In this document: positions 49,554 through 60,770 of the stretch, in pieces
How the letters are laid out: each line of letters begins with the position of its first letter
How positions within the stretch are numbered: the stretch's first letter is position 1
Assembly: GCA_024220505.1 (NCBI GenBank)
Contig: JAKZZE010000013.1
Location: 186,001-250,000, forward strand
Direction: 5' to 3'
Origin: Rhizopus arrhizus
Taxonomy: Eukaryota; Mucoromycota; Mucoromycetes; Mucorales; Rhizopodaceae
DNA length: 64,000 nucleotides
The notes under the pieces: model-generated
The model's database searches: none
Seen by the model: only the letters and a program-made list of their open reading frames with translations
What the model was told of the DNA's origin: nothing
Translations under genes and position numbers: made by a program

Positions 49554-50173
49554 ATCATGATCTCAGGTCTCTGAGATCCCAGTCGGGTCTCCGAAAATTA
49601 CATATTAGAAATTGAAATATCTTGAGTATAATGCGCTAACCTATGAAATACTTCATTTTTACAAAAAGTAAAATATGATCGGGTCTCTGATATCTATTGT
49701 ATTCTTTGTATACGCTGATAACCCATAAAGTACTTGAAATGCTTTTTTATGCAACTCAGCTTTGTTGTAATAGAAAAAAAAAAAGGGGGGGGGAGGGGAG
49801 ACAGGGCAAGCACAGGAAGTCCTTTGACATTTCATATAAAAGTCTTTTTTTTGATTCCGCTTTTTTAATATTGATTGGTCCATATGGTAAGCTGTATTAT
49901 TGTAATAAATATCGGTTGTTAAGGATTGGACTTTCATATCAACAATTGAAAAATATACACTTTTTTTTTGACAACTAAGTGATTGCCAATTTTGCAAACA
50001 TATCTCTTCTACTATTTGTTAAGCATTTCAACTGAACAATTTGTTGTAGAAAAGCAACTGATTGTAGTTGATATTGATAAATATAAGTCTTAATACAAGA
50101 TCATAATAAAATACAAGTTTATTTAAATAAAATCATACAATCAATCCCAGTTAAACATACTCTTTTAGAATTT
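49554..50173. other. Intergenic, nothing recognised
   Basis: 0.6 kb AT-rich sequence with a poly-A/G tract near 49771-49801. No gene supported. Confidence 0.5.
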
Positions 50174-50266
50174 GTACACTATTTCCAGAAATTAAAGTCG
50201 CAATTACATATAAATTATATTATAAAACTTTACAAAATGCGACTTTAATTTCTGGTAATAGTGTAC
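50174..50266. mobile_element. 93-bp MITE-like hairpin
   Basis: Arms 50174-50202 and 50238-50266 are 29-bp inverted repeats with one mismatch, enclosing 35 AT-rich bases. Each arm's outer end reads GTACACTAT. A TA just inside the ends fits the TA target of Tc1/mariner elements, with CACTAT as the element terminus. It has no coding capacity. Confidence 0.75.
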
Positions 50267-50945
50267 ATTTCTATTGTAAAATCGGTCTATGAATTAACAT
50301 TCATCCAATGTATTTTTGTGTCACCATGTTGTCAGCCCTTTACTTGTCATTCCAACTTTATTTCCCACTTCCTGTGTCACATACTTTGCTGAGATCCACA
50401 ATAGCTTTTAGCATTGAATTTTATAATTCGTGGTTGTCCAAATGTTCCTTACCCAGTAAATTCGTTTTGTGGTAAAATTCAACTTCTCTTTTACTTATTC
50501 TGCTCGGACGATAATAATATTTACATTACTATTATCATTCTTCTTCAAGTTTAGTACTGATGGTCAATTTAGGTACCTTTGCTTTTGAGAACATGTATGA
50601 TTTTTTCTTCTTCAACATTGTATCTACAATAAAAATGCAGTTGAAAAACTCTAATCTTGAAGTGTTTATAGCTCAAGTTTTAAAACCAAACCCGGTTTAT
50701 CAACATGGATGCCGAATAGCATATAATGCGACAAACTCTAGTATGAACACATGACAAAGAAGTCGAATTCAGATGGAACTTCACATATATAATGCAAATA
50801 TAATAAAATAGTTTTTATCAGCGGAAAATAAATGAAGAACAGTAAGCAATCATCTCAAGTATGATTACATTACCTAAAAAAGCACTTTATATTACAATTT
50901 TAAAGCATTACAAAATTGGTTTTTAATTTGTTTCTTTACACATAA
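50267..50945. other. Intergenic between MITE and PP2A gene
   Basis: 0.7 kb AT-rich; an open frame at 50560-50754 looks fortuitous. No supported gene. Confidence 0.5.
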
Positions 50946-52155
<1,210 letters not shown>

Positions 52156-52222
52156 CGTGTGTTTAAGAAAAGAAATAAAAGAGAATAAAAATGGGCGACA
52201 TCCATATACTGCTCCCGGTGCC

Positions 52223-52303
52223 AATTCGCGGTTTTTTAATTCATTTTAGCGGTTTTGAGACTGTCCAATTAGCGGGTTTTAATTATCTAATTTGCAGTTT
52301 TCA
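52223..52303. promoter_or_regulatory. Four phased GCGGTTTT-type motifs upstream of the PP2A gene
   Basis: Copies begin at 52228, 52249, 52272 and 52294 (GCGGTTTT, GCGGTTTT, GCGGGTTTT, GCAGTTTT). Three are preceded by AATT-like bases. Spacing of 21-23 bp is two helical turns, which puts all sites on one face. They lie 70-140 bp upstream of the start codon. A role as binding sites is inferred. Confidence 0.5.
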
Positions 52304-53973
52304 ATAACCAAATCACACGGTTGATGGAATGAGAGGTGAAGATGAGGTAATTGCCTCGCCCTTCTGCTTTTGATTGAGCTTATTTACTAACCTTCCCCTC
52401 TCAAATATTACTAAGAGAAACGGTAAGTCTTTCCAAAGATCTGAAGAAATAGGACTTAAAAAAATCATTGCATATTAAAACTGAAAATAAAGCGTGGAGT
52501 GAAGGAGCCTTTACTACCTCAACTTCACCTTCCACCCCGTCAACCGTGCTATAGACACAGGGAGCACTGTATGTTAAGTACTGAATATTTTGGGTTTACC
52601 GTGGTTTTCATAAGGAAAAACTACTAAGGATATTGAGTGAAGTTTTTTAGATAAGCTACAAGAACGATCCGAGGACCTAGAAATTTTAAAGCATGGCATT
52701 CATAACTATATAAAGAGGGTCCTTACTCTGATAGTGGGAGAACCTCACTCTTAAACCTATTGTGAAAAATGGTGAAAATGCTCTTCAGAAGTATTATGAC
52801 TAGTAAATGATGTGGAAAGATACAGATTTGGGTTTTTTTGACAAATCATGTCTTATCGATGAAATCCAACTTAATGATAACTGAATTGAGTAATATTTTT
52901 GGACATCTGCATATTAATAAAGATCAAGGTCACCTTTCTATCTTTTGTGATAAGCATCTAAATACTCTTGAAATGCAACAGGGAAGTTTTTGAGACTTTC
53001 TTTGTTGAAATAAAATTAACAGACTTGATTTTTCTTTATCCTTGAGTGATAAAAAAATTATTCTAGATTGGGTTATTAAGGTCTAAAATAATTGAACAAG
53101 CAGGATATTAAAATAAAACAACCTTTACAAATTCTCTCATAGTATCATCTAGTTTATAACATTCTTTTTTTTTTTTTTTTTTTTTAATGACTTCTTGGCG
53201 ATCACGAGCCTCTTTTCTTCTTCAAATGGTTTATATTTAATCAAATGAAATAGTAGAGCAAGTTTTATTATATTCTATTGAGAAACTTGTAAAAGTCGAT
53301 AAAGAGCTCTTTATGCTTATCGTATGTCTGACACTTTTTGCAGTTGTCCTTGTTATTTTCCTCGAGTGGGGAACAAACCTAGAACAATTAATAAATACAA
53401 AGGAAGCTGGTATATATTTTATCTACAAAATACAATATAGTTAATTCAATCAAGAAGTTTCACGACCATCTTTTATTTTTTATGCTGATCTGGTCGGTTG
53501 TAGTTTTCAAAATGATCAATGCCATTTTGTCCAATATATTAGTTGAATATCAATTTAATGCTAAATATCTATGACATAGTGGGTAGTTGAAAAGCTGTTC
53601 ACTAGAAACCCTAATTAAAACTGATAGCAGTGATAAATGGCCTTGCATTTTTTTTTTAAAAAAAAGAAAAAGCTTTATTAAAGTAAAAATGAGTTCAAAT
53701 CCCAAAAACACATTCTATTAGAAGCTTCTTATTGTCTTTCTCTACTATATCTGAGTAAATAACTACTTTTTTAATAAAAAAAAATCTACATTATGTTTGT
53801 TTTATTCTGACTTTTGTTAAAAGCAAAGTAAAATAACATAAATTACATCTTATTGGCAAGTTCGACCACAGAAATAGTTTATCAATTTTAGTTCGTTTAT
53901 CTAATAAAAAGCAGGCAACATATGGCTATTTGTTGCCAATTTCTTTTTTCTTTCCCTCTTGTCAGAAAGCTCA
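52304..53973. other. Divergent intergenic region between PP2A and SNF2-type genes
   Basis: 1.7 kb. A poly-T tract at 53166-53185 and AT-rich sequence. No reading frame of note. It contains the SNF2-type gene promoter next to 53974. Confidence 0.5.
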
Positions 53974-56900
53974 ATGGAAGATAGCCAAAGTACGGTTTCT
54001 GAAACACATAGCTTGGAATTATCTACGTTACTCCAGGTAATATACATCCAATTCTAATAGGGCTTATTTACATTTAATATTTTTTTATTTCTATTGCTAT
54101 TGCATAGAAAATACAAGTTCTTCTGTTCAGCGGGGCTACTATAGAAAACAACACTGATCTGCCACAGTTACTGTCTTCTATGTCGCATTTGTTACAAAGA
54201 CAAGAAGAAGATGCAACAGAGAAAGGTATATCTAAGAAAGTAACCAGGATATTTCTGATCATTTAAACAAACCTTAGTCTTCCCTTCAACTGTTTTCACA
54301 CAAAAGCAACTACTTTCTCTAAAACATCAAATCATGTCATATAAACTGATATCTAAAGACTTGCCAATTCCATTCGAATTGCAAAAGGAGGTTCTGGCAC
54401 CTTTCAAGAGCGAGTATCGTTCTCCATCACCTCAACTCGAAAACTGGCCATTTGCAGAGAACATTGATACAAAAAATAATTTGTTCACCTTTACTACGGA
54501 TCCCCTACAAAAGATAAATGAACAATTTGGTAAGCTAGTCAATCATATGCAACATCAAAGACATGTCTTAGAAAGCAAACCATTGAATACAAATTATCAA
54601 TTGAAAGCTAAATCGACCACATTATCTGAAAAGCAAAAAAAAACTCAAACCAAGCTTGTCTCCGCCTCAAGAAATTCTACAAACCAAAAGTACAGTACGC
54701 AAAAGACACTAGTCAACCTACCCAATAAGTTCCACATTTATTCAAAGGAGAAACTCGAAACTCAGGAATCTGAAATCAATACAAACTCAAAACCAATAAT
54801 GGAATATCTTAGTACATTTATATCTCTTCACAAAAAAAGAAAAGAGCACGTCAATGATATTAGTAATCTCGTCATCAGATTCCATAATCGCTTTGAGTCT
54901 CATGAACTTCGTTTGAGAAAGAAACGCATGTTGTCATTAAAAAAAAGTAATGAAAAAATGTATTTGAAATTGATCGAACAAACAAAAAGGATTCGTCTGA
55001 ATGACATACTAAAACAAACAGACGAGTTTTTGCAGGCAATAACACACTCTGTTTTCAAACAGCAGAAGTCGATGAAAAAGACACATGAATTTAAACTTGG
55101 CAATAATCAAGAGCATGTAAGTGCAAAAAACATGTTCGAGATGCCTTCTTATTGAAAGCTCTCTAGAGCAACTATTATGACCAGATACATTACATCAAGG
55201 AGACGGTGCATCAGCCCAAGATGATGACAGGCGGCCAATTAAAAGATTATCAAATGAAGGGGCTTGAATGGATGATCTCTCTTTATAACAATTACATCAA
55301 CGGTATTCTTGCGGACGAAATGGGATTAGGAAAGACAATTCAAACAATTGCTTTAATCAGCTATATTATTGAGATAAAGAAGACAAATGGTCCATTTCTT
55401 ATTATTGCACCTCTTTCGTAAGTTGGTTTTGCTGATTATCGTATATGAATTAGTTTTTATAGGACATTATCGAATTGGAAATCTGAATTTGATAAATGGT
55501 CACCAGAAATAAAGAAGGTTGCTTATGTGGGAAAACCAAAAGCTCGAAAGAAGCTAGGACTTAACATCTTTAGCGCAGAAAATGATTGTCAAGTCATTCT
55601 CACAACTTTTGAACTGGCTACAAAAGATCAACAAACCTTAGCTCAAGTTGAATGGCTATACATCATTATAGATGAGGGACATCGCATGAAAAACATCAAC
55701 TCAAAAGTATCTATTTGTTTACGAAAAGAATACAAGTCAAAGCATCGTCTAATATTATCTGGAACACCTCTTCAGGTAGGAATGATTTGAAGGGTATATA
55801 TTCATTGATAAACATCTTAACAGAATAACTTGCCTGAGCTTTGGGCTTTGTTAAATTTTTTGTTACCAAAAATATTTCAAAGTTCCAAAAGCTTTGAAGA
55901 ATGGTTTAATAGTCCTTTTATTACTCAAGGTTTCACAGACCAATCAGATTTGAACGAAGAAGAACAGCTCTTGATTATCAAAAGACTTCATACAGTACTC
56001 AGGCCATTTTTATTAAGAAGATTAAAAACAGATGTAGAAGTTTCATTACCTGATAAAGTTGAATATATCGTTAAATGTCAAATGTCTTCATTGCAACTTC
56101 AGATACAAAATCAACTTGTAAAAAATGATAAATTACTTGCAAATAGACACAATATGATAAAAATGTAAGCATAATTAAGCAATAGCATGTGCGCGTAGAA
56201 ACTAACTCTTTAAGTTGTAGAAAGCCGAAGCACGTAAATAATCTTATTATGGAACTGAAAAAAGTGTGCAACCATCCTTTTGTTTTTGAAGACGTAGAAG
56301 GAATGATCAATCCAAACAAATTAACAAATGAGCTGATTTATAGATGCAGTGGTAAATTTGAAGTGTTGGATCGCATGCTTCCCAAGCTGCAACAAACAAG
56401 ACATCGTGTTCTGATCTTTTTCCAAATGACCAAAGTAATGAATATCATGGAAGACTATTTATCATGGAAAGGTTATTATTTTTTAAGACTGGATGGCTCT
56501 GTCAAAATTGATGAGAGGCATACATTAATAACTCAGTTTAATAAGCCTTCCTCTCCCTATTTCATTTTTCTCTTGAGTACCCGTGCAGGTGGAACAGGTT
56601 TGAATTTACAGACTGCTGATACTGTTATCCTATTTGATTCTGACTGGTAATGCTTATAAGAGAGAGAAAAAGAGAATACTAGTTTAAAACTTTAAACCAC
56701 TTGTTTTTCTTAGGAATCCACATCAAGATTTACAAGCACAAGGAAGGGCTCATCGTATAGGTCAAACGCAGCCTGTGCACATTTACCGCTTTGTTACTTC
56801 AAATTCTATTGAAGAAAAAATATTAGAAGTAGCACAGCATAAACTGTCTATCGACGGAAAAGTAATACAGGCTGGCAAGTTTGATAATCGAAGCACAGAA

Positions 56901-57794
56901 AAAGACCGAGAAGCTTTGTTGGTAAATTCATATACATTACTCTGTCCATTATGAGCTTTTTTGGAGAACTAAGATAAATTTCTGCAGAGAACATTATTGG
57001 AAAATAAGATAATGGAAGCCGAAAAAGAAGATACTCAAACAGATATGAATGATTGCCGTCTTAACAACATGCTTAAGCGATCAGATAAAGATTTAGAATT
57101 TTTCAAACAAATTGATATGGAAAAAGAAGTAGATATGAGAAAAAGATTAATTCAGGAAGACGAGCTACCTAAGGAATTGTTATATATAAAAGGAGGAAAG
57201 GATGTCTTTGATGTGAAGCATATGCAGCCCAATAAAAAGCGTAAAATGCCTACAGATCAAGTTACTTACTCAACAGAATGGAATTTACAAGCAGCAAAAT
57301 CAGAAAAAAGCACCAAAAGAATATGTAGAAGCGCATCAGTAGATGAGCTGGATCTGTCAAATATATGCGATCAGGAGCTCTTCTATACGTTAGTCTCTTG
57401 TTATAGCGAAGTTGAACAATGTGTTATCAAAGATGAAAAAATGGGTCAGTTGCGCAAACGATGCGCAGCATTTTTAGACAATGTACAAGAGGATATATAT
57501 CCATTGTACTATAAAATAATCAAGAATCCCATATGTATGCGTGATATTAAGAAGCGCATCTACTCTGGTTATTATAAATCCATTGAAGAGTTCCAATCTG
57601 ATTTTCACTTGATGTTCGAAAATGCAAAAGCTTTTAACGAAGAATCCTCTACTGTGTACAAAGACGCAGAAGACTTGAAGGTAATACAAAGTTATGACAC
57701 AAAAAAATAACCGCCTGTCTATTCTCATATCATGTTGTAGAAAATATTTGATGCAAAAGTCGCTTCATATTTACAAACTACCAATAGAAATTAA
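53974..57794 (+). CDS. SNF2/STH1-type chromatin-remodelling ATPase (QLQ-HSA-SNF2-bromodomain)
   Basis: Catalytic subunit of a SWI/SNF- or RSC-type remodeller. Ten exons: 53974-54036, 54108-54225, 54278-55116, 55167-55417, 55463-55775, 55824-56164, 56221-56646, 56714-56921, 56988-57680 and 57741-57794; 3306 nt, 1101 aa. QLQ motif ([13 protein letters not shown]) lies near residue 65; an HSA domain ([13 protein letters not shown], then [19 protein letters not shown]) is near 230-300. The ATPase core has [12 protein letters not shown], the DEGH box in [19 protein letters not shown], and the helicase-C blocks [14 protein letters not shown] and [14 protein letters not shown] [13 protein letters not shown] bromodomain ([30 protein letters not shown]) ends the protein. 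It is shorter than yeast STH1 and lacks an evident AT hook. Confidence 0.93.
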
Positions 57795-58000
57795 CGCAAG
57801 CGGATTTACTCAAATATAGGCATAATTAAGTGGTAGCCATTCTATACAGTAAATAAATATGAATACAAAATACAGACTCGCATTTAATATGGGGCCCTGG
57901 GATAGTTTTCCAAAGAGAAGCACATGAATTGTCAAAGAACGTTGCGTTTTCATGAATAAAGCTTTTATTTTTTTATATATCTGCGAAATGAAATTATTGT

Positions 58001-58894
58001 TTAATCCTACATCATATAAATACGTTAATTTTATTTTCTTTATAATAAGTCCTTTTTCTTACCTGACGAGCTTTGAGGCTGCGAACAGTAACTTCAGTAG
58101 GTGTTCTATACATTTTGTTAGTTATAAAGAATTAGGAAGCTTCTAAATGATACTTGCATGACATAAACAACAGCACCCCATCCTGAAAGAGCATCTCTAT
58201 CCTGTGCATTTAATAATGCTTGAGAAATTGTTTCAAAGAGATCCTCAGGTTCAAGATCTGGTTCCCAAAGAGATTCACACATTCCATACAAGTTAGGTCC
58301 AGCTGTTCCACTAACAACAAAGTCTTTTGCAAAGTTGATACATCCAATCAAATCCATAGCACAAATAAATGGCTTATTATCTTTTCCTAAACCCGCAACA
58401 ACTGGTTCGACAAAATAAGGTCCAAATCTATATTATGTGATTAAAAGGATGAGCTTTTTCAGGTTATTTTATTTTTTGCTATACCTTCTTTCATACAGGG
58501 TAGAGGAAACCATGTGAGCTAGTGTTTTTGGTTCAATTTCTCTCTCTTCACGCATTTTGTACATGTTTGTCTTAAAACGGAATCGATCTGCACTGTTATA
58601 AAGGAAATTTGTAAGTAATTTCAGTCACTTCAAAAAGAACACATACAGTGTGAGTACATCAGTAGCTAATCCCGGTAATCCAATGAAAGTCTTGTCAGTT
58701 GCTTTAAAAATCTTTTGAAAATCAGTGGAAACTGTCATGAATTGGGCACCTAAACGTTTATCTGCAGCAATAGCGACACAGTCTTTACCGACCATGGCTA
58801 CTACGGAGCCACCATTATATTGCATAATTGACTATTTATGGAGGGTATTAGCATTTATAATACAAGTCGCAAAGAGATTGAGAGGATTTACCAT
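58001..58894 (-). CDS. PUP3: 20S proteasome subunit beta-3 (PUP3)
   Basis: Non-catalytic beta subunit of the 20S core. Exons: 58894-58892 (ATG only), 58831-58647, 58592-58485, 58427-58158, 58105-58063 and 58006-58001 (GAT TAA); 615 nt, 204 aa, one fewer than yeast. Splicing after the ATG gives [14 protein letters not shown], the family start; otherwise translation would begin at the internal Met. Core blocks are [44 protein letters not shown] and [13 protein letters not shown]. The intron 58157-58106 begins GCAAGT and ends AG, a GC-AG intron. The nearby GT at 58153 would break the frame, while the GC site gives [20 protein letters not shown]. The N-terminal Thr is absent, as expected for beta-3. 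Confidence 0.92.
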
Positions 58895-59341
58895 GTTGAA
58901 TAAAGTATTGTTTTATAAAGAAAGAAAGTGGAAGCTGACTTGACGCGTAACCATCCGACAATCCAAATTATTCGATGACGTGTCAATCAGGAAAGGACGC
59001 CTACATATTGGCCGCCCTCATTAAAGCGGATGTTTAAGCTGACATTGAAACGCGAAGATAATATACTTCCATTTTTCTAGTAATGGGGTTTGCCATGCAT
59101 AATACCGATGTGTTTATCGTTTTTACAACTTAAAGGTAAAAAAAAAAACATACACACACGCAAGAATTAACTAAAACTAAATCCAAAGATTAGAGGTTTA
59201 TTAGAATAATATTGATTACTGAAATAGTACACAAGTATTTTATCAAAAGTTAGCAAAATGACGTAATACAAGCTTTACTTCAAGGACTTTTCTATTTGTT
59301 TTTCTTTACTTCTTTTCTGTTTTAAACAAATAACTTCTAAA
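58895..59341. promoter_or_regulatory. Divergent promoter between PUP3 and the DsbA-like gene
   Basis: 447 bp between the two start codons. It includ-es an ACGCGT hexamer near 58943 and a poly-A run at 59138-59147. No recognisable proteasome control element was seen. Confidence 0.45.
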
Positions 59342-60110
59342 ATGGCTTTAGCTCCTCAATTTTCTGGACATCGTTTAGGCTCTGCTTTTGCTCCTCATAC
59401 TATTGAACTCTACTTGGACTATGTTGTTAGTAGATTACTTTCTTTAAAGCTTCTTTACCTAATATATTAATAGTGTCCTTTTTCTGCCAAAATTTACAAG
59501 AAAATTCGCGAAGTAAAAGAAAAAAAAATGATAAAGATAACTAAAAGAAAACTAAATCAAGTAAAAAAATCTCATAGCAAGTATGGCCATACATTGAGCA
59601 AACATATCCCGACAAAGTCAAGTTTATCTTTCGCCAACAAGTTCAACCCTGGCATGCTTCTTCAACTATTGTTCACGAAGCTGCAATCGCAGTTGAAAAA
59701 ATTAATGATAAGAAGTTTTTCGAGTTCTCAGACGCGTTATTCGAACATCAAAAAGAGTAAGTTTCGAAATTTACTGCTTAGACTTTAGAGGCTTATTTAA
59801 ATTGAATAGATACTTTGATGAAGCATTGGAAACAAAATCTCGTAGAGAAATAGCCAAAGAATTAGCCAAATTGGCAGAAACAATTGGAGTTCCATCTGAT
59901 AAGGTCCTTGAACTTTTATTCAATGGAACGGGTGAACCTAAGAATGCAGGAAATAAGGTTACTAATGACTTGAAATTATTTATCAAGATTGGTCGTCAAA
60001 ATGGTATTCACGTTAGTCCGACCTTATTACTAGATGGTATCCGTGATGATAGCGTCTCATCTGGTTGGGAGCTTGATCAATGGAAAGAATATTTGAGTAC
60101 CAAATTGTAA
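59342..60110 (+). CDS. DsbA-like thioredoxin-fold protein
   Basis: Four exons: 59342-59425, 59474-59512, 59578-59756 and 59810-60110; 603 nt, 200 aa. The strand ELYLDYVCPFSAKIYKKI matches the active-site helix of DsbA-like/thioredoxin_4 proteins, but the motif is CPFS, with one cysteine instead of CxxC. It is followed by KVKFIFRQQVQPWHASS, a helical insert (HEAAIAVEKINDKKFFEFSD) and the cis-Pro region GIHVSPTLLLDGI, all typical of the fold. The C-terminus includes WELDQWKEYLSTKL. No signal or targeting peptide is visible, so it is probably cytosolic. A single-Cys site suggests glutathione-dependent chemistry or a non-redox role; the substrate is unknown. Confidence 0.82.
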
Positions 60111-60770
60111 AGTTTACTTAATAAAACCTCAGTGGGTAACTTTGCTTGTCATTGATATATTCTCAATTTGTTTATCATAAGCTATGTTTTCGTAATGGTA
60201 ACTGTCACGTAATCTTTCAATTAAATTGCGTTTAATTAATTGAAGATAAATTATCAAATAAACTAACTATTGCCATGTTAAATATACACCAAGTTTTTCA
60301 AGTAGTGATTCATTACAAAATGAGGAAGAAACTAAGCCTTTTTTTTTGTCAATAAAAATCAAACATCATGAGCTTTTTGTATAAATTAAAGATTATATTA
60401 CTAAAGCAGTAATAAGATAGTTATTGTGGCAAATAAGTATGCTCAACAGTTTATCAAATTTGATAATGATACACTAATATAACTCATGCTTATGTACAAA
60501 TGCTTGTTGATGCAACGAGTAGACAGTTTGATACCGAAATATTTCAAATAACTATACTTATAAAATCTATAAGCCATAGTTTTCTAATCCATTCGTCTTC
60601 TTTATATTATAATGAGGAGACAGTGTATTTTAAGGAGGAGATACAAGGAGCATTAAAGAGGACATGACGAACCAATTAACCATTTTTGTAACTAGCTTTT
60701 AAATCTCCGTGATGTTTTAAAGAAAGATTTTTTTCTAACTTCTTCCTTGTCTACAACAATCTGCTTTAGT
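60111..60770. other. Intergenic upstream of the ABC transporter
   Basis: 0.66 kb AT-rich sequence between two plus-strand genes. No gene. A poly-T tract at 60340-60348. Confidence 0.5.

Noticed and set aside
52156..52224. N-terminal extension of the PP2A catalytic subunit
   Set aside because: The extended frame has no ATG, and the ATG at 52155 gives exactly 309 residues.
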